DNA of 64,000 nucleotides from Acanthaster planci (taxonomy: Eukaryota > Echinodermata > Asteroidea > Valvatida > Acanthasteridae): assembly GCF_001949145.1 (NCBI RefSeq), contig NW_019091369.1:624856-688855 (forward strand). Direction: 5' to 3'. The translations under genes were made by a program, and so were the position numbers. The notes beneath the pieces were generated by a model. The model had not been told where the DNA came from. It saw nothing but the letters and a program-made list of their open reading frames with translations, and ran no database searches. Shown piece by piece: positions 14,701 to 26,700 of the stretch. Every line of letters starts with the position of its first letter. Positions within the stretch are counted from its first letter, which is position 1.

Positions 14701-17700
14701 CAAATGCGCCCTCATTTGTCGGGAAATGCTTGGTTAATTTTAAGTGTTTAAAAATTGCATGTTTCAGTTCACTTTACTCAAAATAAGTTTCCATACAGTC
14801 TTCATACACTGAAGAAGAGTGCAGACTTGCACAACAAGTGATTCTAAGAAATTATACGGCATGGTTCCTTTAAACTGTAATGCTTGAATGGAACTAGACC
14901 ACTGGTGATTAGTTATGATAGGTGTAGGTCCCAGATAAAGGGCAATGCAAATGCCAAGACGAGCAGCATGTTTCTGTCACTGCAGGGTCAATCCCTTAAC
15001 TCTATGACGGCATCAAACCTGCTCTCGGCACGATGATAGATGGACAACAACTGATGAGACTATGATTCGATACAAGTCACCCTCCCCCATTAAATAAAAA
15101 GGCAGATGGAAAGAAGAGCAGGGGGGTGAGTTTACTAAAGCTCTCGGAACAAATCCCTTTTAATCCCCTTCATCGCTCTCAGCCAATCCCCTCGTCGCAT
15201 TAACCACTTCAGACAGCCTAATTCCTATCAGGATCGACCACTTATCCTGTTCACCTGTTGCCAGCCTTACTGTCTCCCCCCACGCCAGAATCAGCTCCAA
15301 GTCTTCTCTGGTGTCCTTTTGTTGTCTTGTCTCCCTGCGGCGGAAGTCTCCCCCCCCCACAACTGAAGAGATGACAGGCTTCTTAATGAACTTTCCGCAG
15401 GGAGGTAAGTCAAGGGCCTCATCACGCCTGACGGATTCCACAGAAACCGGAGGGTAGCTCTTGGAGCTTCGTTGGCAGCCAGATTGCGTAAAACAATCAA
15501 GTTTTGATGGCTGACATCCGGGCCTTGTTAGCCGTAAATCAGCCAGGAAACGGTTCTGTGTCCAAGTTACATGGAGTGTGCACAGCATCATGTGGTTCCC
15601 ATTTCGAAAATTAGACAATGCAAATTGTTAAATGTTGAATGACTCCACCTTCCTCCTTTCAATTCCCCACACCCACCCAACTAGACCAAGTTAAGGTAAA
15701 ACGCAGGAAGATCTTCAACGATGTGCAGACTGTTCTTCTGTATCAGCAGATGTTCGCTTTAGCGTGCTTGTTAGCCTTTGTACACGTATTTCCACATCGG
15801 ATTCTGTTCAAGGGCTAGACCAACCTTCGGAAGAGGCCTTAGATGAGAACTACCAATTTACGAATCACTGTTCACCATAAAGTAATGAAAGATGCAATGC
15901 ACGCACATGTATCATCAATATTGTGACATTTTACACAGCTGTGTGGTTCTTAAACATTTTGTAAACACTGCAAAAGTTTTACACTTAAACAGAACTGGGA
16001 AACAACTCCCCAAACTCTTTCTTGATTAATCCTAACAGTCCTAAATTCTCCAATTTCAATATGATTCTACGTACACCCTAGGGAGTTAGGGTTAAAGCTG
16101 GTCCATAATGGACTTTCTGATCGTAATTTGTGAGCAAAAATAAACCATGTCCAGGAGTAGTGACTATTCTTGTAAGGCTCCACATGTTGCTAGCAAATTT
16201 GAAATAGTTATCAAAGATTTACATGTAGTTCTCTACATGTACATGCAACCTTAATTTCAGTAAGTAGTGGTAATCTCGAATTTTTTGTGCCAGATTTCCA
16301 GGAGAGCTGCTAAAGTGTACAGATATTCACCATGTGTCGACAATGGGAACTGACAGGAGGAACCCTGGTTGTGATCCAATTCTTCCCAGTCTCTGATCTC
16401 ATGTTGGATCAACCCTTTTTCAGAATTGCGCAGTGCTGCCTGGAATCATAACTTGAAGTCAATCAAACCTTTGTACCACATTCACACAAATCACACCCTC
16501 CCCTCCCCCAACAAAATATAATGCTCACGTCTTAAATTGCCATCAATTCTAGTCTGCTGTGCAGTGTTCAGTTCCTTGCATAACTGGAATGCTTGGGTTC
16601 ACAATATTTTCATGTGTCAAGTATAGTCACTAAACACATTATCTTGTGTTTGACATGGTCAAGGTCGATCAATCGAGTCTCCGTGGTGAAAAGCATCACA
16701 CCTGATACACTAATGTTTAGCTATTGGATTTAACTAAGTAAACCTATACCCACAGCCTACACATATGTGGGGCAGAAAAAGGAAAAGCAAGAAAATAATA
16801 GGGGGGATATCTGATAATTAGAAGCTCTTCCCCTCAAGTGGTTGTTTCCTGGCCTTCCCTCCTACATTTAATGGACTTGGCTGAAGCTGACATGGAGCAC
16901 TGCTGCAGGACCCGACAAGATCACATCGGAAAGCAGCGGATTACGTTTTCATAATATTCTGACAGAGACAGACAGAGAACCTACGTACCAACAACATTTC
17001 ATACTCTTCCAAGTTGACAGCCTGTTTCCTTTTGGAGCTAAAAATGGCAATTTAAAGATCGGTTCATACTCGGAGCAAAAACAAATCAAATAAGGATGCA
17101 CAAATATTCTTGCTACTAATTCACAAAGCTGAACACGTTTCTTTCAACTCCAACAAATGTCATCACAAATGCTTTGACATCAAATCTTTGTTTGGGGGTT
17201 CATCTGCAGTAAAGACAGGTCATTATTCTACCAACTATGCTCTTTTTTATTTTTTAAGAAAGAGAAAACTTTTTATGAAATAAATAGTTTGAACCATTTA
17301 CCAAACATGTACACAACATGAACATTTTAAAATCTGATTTCTTCAATGACTACGGCCCTTCCCTCCAATAAAATTTTAACTGAAAACGCTAAAATTGTGA
17401 TTTCTTTTGACTGATCTTTCCATCCCCAAAACACCTACCAGAACAAACGATTCCAACAGAACTCCGAAAGTTACCCCTATGTGAAGTATTAAAAAGCATT
17501 TTGACCTTCTGAAGCAGACCAGACAAGGGCGAATTAAAATCCCTAGTGCAAGGCATGTATGTTATAATTATTCAAGATAACATGACAGGAAAGCTACATG
17601 TACAGTACATGTACCTCAAAGTTTGCATGCTTCATTTGACATTTGAGGAAACAAAATTGAATCTGATACAGAATCACCCTGTGCCGCTCACAGAAAGCCT

Positions 17701-20700
17701 TTTTCACACTACAGCCTCTCAACCCTAGCTGAACCCTGGGCAAACCCTGGCTGAACCCTGGGCAAACCCTGGCTCACCCCTGGGCAAACCCTGGCTGAAC
17801 CCTGGGCAAACCCTGGCTGAACCCTAGACAAACCCTGGCTGAACCCTAGGCAAAACCTGGCTGAACCCTGGGCTGCCCAAGGTTGAAATTTTTTGATTTT
17901 TCAACCCGGCATTCAACCTTGCATTGTTTCACACTTGTTTCCAGTAAACAAGCTCACCTTGAATGCAAGTAAAATAAATAAATACATCAAAGCACAAACA
18001 TTTACATGCACTGTGCAATGTTGTTTAAACCAGAAATTAATTCAGACTCAACCTGTGGTGACAGCAACCCTGGTCACTTCACACTACTGTTTTCAAGGGG
18101 GGGGGTTAAGGGTTGGTCCCAGGTTAAAACCTGTCCAATCTGAAATGCAGCTTGTCTTCAACCCTGCATCAACCTTGTGTAAACCAAGAGATGTGTCGCA
18201 CGTACAGGATCTCAAGAAGGTTCGAGGAAGATTCATCACTGCCCCTACTAGCCCCCTCAGGTTCCTGCATCAGTGCCTAGCCATTTGTTTTCACCCTGCA
18301 AAAACCTTGAACATTAGACCTCCTTGAGCTGCAAAAAGCAGGGCAACCCCCTCTCCCGAAAAACAAGGCACTATCTTACACCAAATGGGGGTCAAGATAA
18401 GCACCGGGACAAGATGTTCATCGGATATGAGCTGAAACCCCTCCATGCAGATGTTGCAAATATTTTTAGGCAATCCCTTCAATCTACGAATAAAAAGACA
18501 GATCGCTATACACCCCCAAACAAGTCTTTCACAGACTGGGACACTATGTTGCAGTGTGTCACTATTTGACCTTTGACCTATAACTTTCCCCCCTTTATTT
18601 TTCCCTGTCTCCCTCTCCACTATAATCTCCCCCCCCCTCCTGTATTACGCCGGTTAATTAGAGCACCAGGTCTGCCCCGAGTGATAGCAGGTCAGTGTTC
18701 CCAGCCTCAGTGGCAAAGAAGCGGGCAGCCCCCGCAGTTTGGGGAATCAGGGAGGAAAATCCAACCAGGGTGGTTGCCCGCCATGCAGCGGGCGCTGTCA
18801 TCGGCCCACCCTGTGTCTTCTGACAGTGGTGCTGGTGCTGAACGACGAGTGTCAGTGTTCATTACGCTTAATCTGCCAGCAGCAAAGGATCACCTTGGAC
18901 TGACTGCAGGATGAATAGAATAAGCTACATTACAACGAAAAAGAACTGGTGTATAGCGTACTGTATATACATGGATGTACATGTACATACGTGTATCGAA
19001 GTTCAAGCTGTATTTTGAACATACGTACATGCACATGTGCAAGNNNNNNNNNNNNNNNNNNNNNNNNNNNNNNNNNNNNNNNNNNNNNNNNNNNNNNNNN
19101 NNNNNNNNNNNNNNNNNNNNNNNNNNNNNNNNNNNNNNNNNNNNNNNNNNNNNNNNNNNNNNNNNNNNNNNNNNNNNNNNNNNNNNNNNNNNNNNNNNNN
19201 NNNNNNNNNNNNNNNNNNNNNNNNNNNNNNNNNNNNNNNNNNNNNNNNNNNNNNNNNNNNNNNNNNNNNNNNNNNNNNNNNNNNNNNNNNNNNNNNNNNN
19301 NNNNNNNNNNNNNNNNNNNNNNNNNNNNNNNNNNNNNNNNNNNNNNNNNNNNNNNNNNNNNNNNNNNNNNNNNNNNNNNNNNNNNNNNNNNNNNNNNNNN
19401 NNNNNNNNNNNNNNNNNNNNNNNNNNNNNNNNNNNNNNNNNNNNNNNNNNNNNNNNNNNNNNNNNNNNNNNNNNNNNNNNNNNNNNNNNNNNNNNNNNNN
19501 NNNNNNNNNNNNNNNNNNNNNNNNNNNNNNNNNNNNNNNNNNNNNNNNNNNNNNNNNNNNNNNNNNNNNNNNNNNNNNNNNNNNNNNNNNNNNNNNNNNN
19601 NNNNNNNNNNNNNNNNNNNNNNNNNNNNNNNNNNNNNNNNNNNNNNNNNNNNNNNNNNNNNNNNNNNNNNNNNNNNNNNNNNNNNNNNNNNNNNNACACC
19701 TGTACATGTGTGTGCACAAAACACTTTGCAGACCTGTACAACAATAAATGTGCAATGTGTACGTTAGATTACACAGGCATTACTGTACTACAAATGTCTT
19801 GTTACCGGTTCTACATGTATTTGGTTAAGCAAAAGGCATTAAAATCAGTATGAGACGTTTACACGTACGGTACATGTACATGTACACAAAGTTAATCAGT
19901 TGCTGTCATGACATTCAGTTCAAAAAGAAAATTTGGATCTGCACCACTGACAGGAAAGCACGTGTACGTATCCCCCAGTGTGTAACAAACTCACTAATGA
20001 GCTCTTCTTGGGTTGTCTTCCATTGTCGATGTCTTGGGGGAAAGTGGCCAAAATTTCCACACTGTACGTCTGCGGTACACATGTTCAGGAACTTACATGT
20101 AATAGGTATGCTTTTCCTATACATGCGCCATGCCTACATGTGACACAGTTACCGTGTATCATGACTGTGAGTACATGAGCATATAATGGGCAGCAACACT
20201 TGTTAAAGCAAAGACTGCCTACAAGGCACGGTACATGTACCAACCTGCAAGAGCATTTGCTCCAATCCACCACTTAAAACCAGAAATGATATCTGACAAA
20301 ATCAAACTGCACAGGACATTCAGAAATTGGAAATTAATGTAGCTATCACTCTGGGCTTCAAGCCCGACACTCGACTGACATTTTCCAGAGATCAGGCTAA
20401 TCTCTTTGCCACGCCTCTGAATAAAGAAATTTCCCCAAAACACAACATACTGGCTCTTCGGGGCCTGATCTGGAGACTGATACAGGTAGTAGCTTGCCTT
20501 GACGTAGGCGAGAGCCAGCTAGCCAGTTACACTGTACTATCACTTTTAACTCTTCTATTCTTAAATTCTTCCTGGTCTTTGAGTTTCCAAAAGTCCTTAT
20601 CTCTTCTTTCCCAGACATCCTGGTATTTTGAGAAAACCACCAAATCTGAAGCAACTCGTACACGTTGTAAATAGTGGGGGGCAGCAGGGCCCATCTGCAG

Positions 20701-23700
20701 AACACAAAGATGTGGTTTACCACGATCTCCGTGGAAATGGGGGGGGGAAGAGGGAGAGAAACAGCCCAAAAAAATTAGGGAAGCACAACCTGGTTTGGAT
20801 CAGAAATGTTCCTAGCAAAACAACTTATGAATTATAGATTCCTGGCCAAATTTTCCCGAGAGTAATGCAAGTGGTTCGTGCAAATGAGAAATCACACACA
20901 GAGAGAGGAGAGGGGAGAGGAAAAGGCAGCCATCGAGTCTGACAGTGGCACTCACTGGTCTGCGGGTTCAACAGCTTGGACTGTTGACAAATCAGGACGG
21001 ACAACTTGTGTCCCTGGTCAACCTCAATCATGGACTCATGATGCATGACCCTGAAAGGGCTAGGGAGGGGAAGGGGTGACAGGGAGGGGAAGGGGTGACA
21101 GAGTGGGGTGGGGCTGACAGAGTACTCTTCGGTTCTTTTCAGACCTGTTTACCTATCACTAGACACCCTCACCGTGAAAAGCTTCAAAGCTCATCAGTGG
21201 TGGGGCTTATGATTCTATGATAAGAGAAAGAATTGGCGAGGTCCTTCTTTTATCCAACACTGCCCCCCCTTTCCTTCCCCCTCCCACACACACCCACCCA
21301 GGCACGCCTTACCGAAGCAGGCAGAAGACCTTGTACACATATGTACACAAAATGTGATGGTTGGGGTCTGGTCCAGCACAGGCCAGTTGGAATTACAAGG
21401 GATCTCGACAACAGTCACCCTCAATACAGGTGAGCTGAGACAGCATGGAGACTGATGCATGATTCAGCTAGGATTATACTGACAAGGTTGATAACTCCAA
21501 CATTAAGCAACTGGTAGGCAGGCCTTTCAAAATACGCCCCAGGACAAGGATGAAGGACTCACGCCAAGCACTCTGTCTCACTACAATTAAAGAAGTACAC
21601 CTTTACTCGTTTTTCTTGTGCTTACATACATTCTCAACATTTGTGTTACCGTTTCATGCACTTGACCCAGCCCTGGGCTTTTCCTTATCCCATTCCCGGC
21701 AAACAAATTTTTTGTGCGTCTTATCTCCGTAAAAACTGACTCACTGGCCCCGGCACGTCAGTCAGGTTCACCACTAATTACCTGCCAATCTCTGAGATAG
21801 CAAGATTACAGACTGTCTGGGCCGTAAGCCACAGTGTTCTCGCAACCAAAAGGGGTTAAGAACAGTGGAGCATCCCCAGACATCGTGTGATCTACATATA
21901 CAGGTAAATGTATGCACACGCACAGATGTTTAAAAGGGAGCCCCAAAAAATGCTGAATCATAATCATCTTATACAATCATTGACCCCGAGTCAACGCCAC
22001 GCCCTACATGTATCTTACCCCATGCAAGCTTCAGGCCAATTTCTTAGAGCTGCTTAAGCACAGAATTTGCTTAAGCTTGAAAAGCCATGCTTAATAAACA
22101 AGGGTTACAAGCTCAAATTCTATGTGATTGTCATGGTAACTAGAAGACGGGTAAAGACCATTCCAAAACAATGTACATGTACATCACAAGAAGTTTTGGC
22201 TGGTAGTCTGATTTGTCAAGCGAGGCTTTTTCACGTTCAAACAAATTTTTCGTGTAAGCAACGCTATGAAATTGGCCCCTGGTAGCAGGGGTGAGACCGG
22301 AACACAGAAAAAAAACATGAACTTGAGAGCAGAGAGGTTATAACAATGGCAACAATGAAAACATATGACGCTTCTGGACTGTTTAACCTACATGCACATG
22401 ACATGTACACGTACGTACATGTATTTGTAAATTATTCACGTATCTTGCATTTATTTTTTTCAGAGAAAGTACAAAAAGATGCCAAACTTTTGAATTATTC
22501 AACCTCTAATTAATCTACAATTTAGCAGTCAAAAGTAATTAAATTCTGAAAAACTATTATAAAAGTACACCCCTGCTTCATGTATTCTGCTACAGAAAAT
22601 TCGGTTTCCGTTTGAAACCTGATTACTTCTCGGCAAGTCATTCCATAGTCAGAGCTCTCTGAGCTGAAACCAGAAACTGATTCCACAGATGCAGGCACTG
22701 CCAACACACGTCGCATGCCTCCCTTCTGAGAACCCAGCCTCTGCTTGCACTCAGACCCTGTCTCATAGAACTGCTTACTTGGATTTGATATCAGACACCT
22801 TTCACTAACCACTTGCCGATGGTATCATCTTTGACGGAAAATTTCAATTTTTTCAACCAACAAAAAAAAAAACCTGCAAGATATGGCAGCCCTATTTTGA
22901 TACACAGCCAAACACCATAAAATGCCGATTCACGAGTCATTCAAACAGCATTTGTAGAATACATGTAGTTCTTACCGCAACTTCATACTTGCTAAGACTC
23001 AAGGACACATCTATAGGGCCTTTTGCTATCACAGGCGCAGCACACCTGCCAAGTTCAAGTTCAACACATGATACACCTCCACAGACATTTCACACTTTAC
23101 GTGCATGCCAAAGAAATGGGGGATTAGCATGTTGAAGCGTCAGCCAGAGGTGAATCAAGGCATTCCGACTCGTCAGCCAAGCCGGTGTAAAGATTGTGTT
23201 CATAAGTCCTTCCTTTGTGAGAGTTTAACGCCAATGGCACTTGTTCTTTGCAAGTACCAGTACGTTATCAAGTACACATTGAGAAAAGAAACCATGAGCT
23301 GTATTTGAGCTGTATTTGAGCTGCATTTGGTATGATTTTTATACACAGGTCAAATTATATCTGCCTTGAGCAGAAGCACCCCCTCGTCGGTTGAAAAGAG
23401 CCATGCTGGTCTGGAGTGTTCATTTTATTGGTAGCCCCGTATGGTGTACTATTTACGACACAATTTTCTCTCTCTCTAGCCTCCCTCCAGGTGACGTAAC
23501 TACACGACGCAACGGCTCCCTTGCGTTGTGCCATCGGGTTGAACCGTCGCCTTCTTGCCATTTCGTTTGTACACACACGAGGTATCGCATCGTGCCGTCG
23601 CATCATGCTGTCTTGGGTCCTTTCCTTGTTGCATTTTTTTCTACCTAAACGTCGCCCTTTCCACCCCTTTGCGTCGTACCATCGTGTTGTGCGTTGCGTC

Positions 23701-26700
23701 GCCTATTGCATGTACGTCGCCGGAAGCACGACGCGACGTACGACGAAACGCATCGTGTGCTGTCCCCTTTGCTTTATGGTGTTTATAGAGGGCTTCTTTG
23801 CTTTTTTTTCATTTCCGTCCCCAGTGCTTGCAAAGTATATGCTACATTGCTCTTTGGTGTTGCTTTTTCCTTGTTTTTATCTCATCCATTCATCAATTAG
23901 ATTAAATTTCTGTCATATTTTATTGAAAAAATGAAAAAAGAGCAAAAAGAAAATCGGCATATGTAGGAACTGCTCTCCCATAATAAGTGGTAGCCCAGAA
24001 TTCGTCACTCTTTAAACCCAGCCAATGATTTCTTTTTAATACCGTCGATGCAGTCCCCTTTTGTGGTAGATTTGTAACCTTATAGATACCGGTATTTCTC
24101 CGCGGTCCATCCCGGTAATTTCTAAGTAGTACTTCCAATTCCCCATACAATTTGTCTACGATTGTACGGCCGCAAGTTTGACCACGGGTTTAGGAAGTTA
24201 CCACCGAGCCTGCTCTATAATACCCTCAGAATATTCCATCATAGTCTTCCTTCAGGCCAGTCTTCTTCGTTACCTTCATCAGCACCACACTTTCAATGAT
24301 ATTAGTCCGTGTTTCTGAATAAAACATTATACAGACGCTATTATCGTTGTAACCATGTCTTTTCTTCAACTCTGTTTAGCCACACATATAATTTCTCATC
24401 AGATCCATATGTTACATTTATAGCAAGCACGTAAAAATGATTGATTTATTGTATCTTAGAATGGATTTACAAATAATTATTAGAAAGATCAGAATACGAG
24501 CATTTCACTATAGTGCTCGTCTGAGAGTTTGCAACGTGTTGGCCAATTGCAATACCACCAAATGCGTGTTTGGAAAGGGTTGACAAATTTCGCATATTGT
24601 GATTGGCCAACACGTTGAAAACTCTTGGAGGCGCACTGTGAATCTCCCGTATTAGAGCAGGAAAAGCTAAAACATTGTTGTGGCTTCTTCAACAACTCAC
24701 TCTTAATGAAAACACAAAGTTAGAAAGAATACACGAAAAAGAACAAGAGAATCAAGGCCTGCTACCTACGGCATGTACTGTGCAAGCACAGTACGGGGGA
24801 AGGAAATGAAAGAAAACAGTTAAGGCACCCTCTATAAACACCATGAAGCAAAGGGTGACAGCCGTCGTGTTGTGCGTCACGTCATGCTTCAGGAGACGTA
24901 ATAGGCGACGTGACGCACGACACACGACGCGACACACGGCGGTGCTTGCAACGGCGACGGAAGGGGTGACGTTTAGGCAGAAAAAAATGCAACAAGGAAA
25001 GGGCCTAAGACAGCATGACGCAACAGGCGATGGCCCGACACGACGCACCGCATCGTGTGTGTACAAATGTAATGGCAAGAAGGCGATGGTTTGACCTGAC
25101 TTCACGACACAAGGGAGCCATCGTGCCATTGCGTTGTGTAGTTACATCGCCTGGAGGGAAGGCTAAACAGAGAGAAAAATGTTTGTCATAAATAGTACAC
25201 CATAGTGCCGTGACCGTATTAAGCACATGCACTTCAAAGTCCATTGTGAACCAGGGAAGTGCAGTTCCGACCTAAGGAGCCTCCATTGCTGGGAAAATTG
25301 TCCCCTCTCTTGGTCCAGCTAGGGGCTCATTGCAACATCACACATACATGAACTACCAGTAACCGATGATTTAGAGTTGCACATACAAGAAATGTAATGC
25401 AACCCTGGATGCAACGGGCAATTTCACTGACTCAAATTAATCCCAGTCAACTACACATTCAATTACTTCTCTGCCAGTGTACAGACAACTCTGAAGTGTG
25501 AACAGGTAATCATTCCACAGCACCTTAATTGCTCTTGGGAAATAAGAAATGGTTATCTCTGGCTGTACAGCTCCCCCTTTGATCACTCGGCAAGTCCCTG
25601 GGGGCACATCAGTTGACAGAAAAATTACCGCTTAGACAGTAGGGAGTTCAGGGGAGACGGCTGATTTAGTGCAGCAAGGAAAGTACATGTAGGTGTACTG
25701 TACACATGTACGTCCATAGCTGACTGTAAGTGCCTGCTTCGTGTGAAGACATCAACCCCTTCCACAATTTCCCCCATTGGCAACCTCGTCCCCAGGGCCT
25801 ACTGTACATGCACATTCCTTCAAGAGCCTTGTTTTTTGGCCAGAAATACATGTATCGCGTACATGGTGAAAAGTATGGCATACACGTATATGTAGGTATG
25901 GACATCCTGTATTCAAGTTAAGGGCAGATGGATTGATCCTACAAAATAATTCATGATTTTTGTAAATTTTCCCCTTTAAAAAAAAAATTATGATGCCTTT
26001 TGGGGTCAAATTTGCAGTGGGAGAAAACATGTATTTTCCCCCGTTTTAATTGCAGAAGAACAAAAAATGTCTTCAAAAGGTAAGCAGCTTGTTGAGTCCA
26101 AAGGAATGTCACTACTGGACGGCTGTTGATCAGACACAGGTCAAAGTGAACACGACCATCCCGTCAAACTCAAAGACTATACAGGTAACTTTGCAGGCTG
26201 CAGGTTCACATCCGGCTTGTGCGGTTACAGTATGTGTCCTTTGATAACGAGGAGAATCGGTAATCGGCTTTTCCTCACCCATGAGAAAAAGGTGCCCGGA
26301 AGAGCAGCGATTGTCATGAACTAATGGCCCATTCAGATTGCACAGAACCACTAGGCAAACATTGGTACTGAGCAGGGATCTAAACTTGTCCGGAAAATGT
26401 AGTTTACGGTCGGAGGAGAAGCGACGGAAATGCTGAAAGAATAATGGAAACTTGCTCAATAAAAAAGGCAGTTTAATGGTTGTTCTAATGTTAATCCTCT
26501 TGTACTGCAGTTGGGCTTGACGTGCACGTACAGGTTGCATCATCAAGAATCAGTTTCTTCAACCAATCAATCCGGGGCAGATCGATACTCACACACAAGA
26601 CAGCGTGTCTGGGTTCGGAAGACAGAGGGCGCCGCAGAACCTCTTCCAGAGTTGCCCCACTCTCTGCACATTGTTTCTTGGAAACCCCCCCTCACATCCC

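Larger units (their letters stand above)
23440..25205. mobile_element. 1.77 kb palindromic transposon-like element with about 400-bp inverted arms
   Basis: The left arm (23440-23850) and the right arm (about 24775-25205) are inverted copies. Both read ATGGTGTACTATTTA at the outer end, then AGCCTCCCTCCAGG/AGCCTTCCCTCCAGG, CTTCTTGCCATT, TTTGTACACACACGA, CCTTTCCTTGTTGCATTTTT, CCTAAACGTC and ATGGTGTTTATAGAGGG. Between them lie about 900 bp with a broken frame on the minus strand (23923-24150). The arms are rich in GTCGTGC/GCGTCG motifs and nested hairpins. The element interrupts a repeat whose uninterrupted relative is at 32405-32600. The architecture fits a foldback or cut-and-paste DNA transposon; the superfamily is not identified and no clear target-site duplication was seen. 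Confidence 0.8.

Noticed and set aside
15160-15618. 152-codon frame on the minus strand
   Set aside because: No domain, no splice context and no recognisable family; it lies in a GC-richer block where longer chance frames are expected.
18890-19853. Long frames of 236-292 codons on both strands
   Set aside because: They are produced by the run of N, not by sequence.
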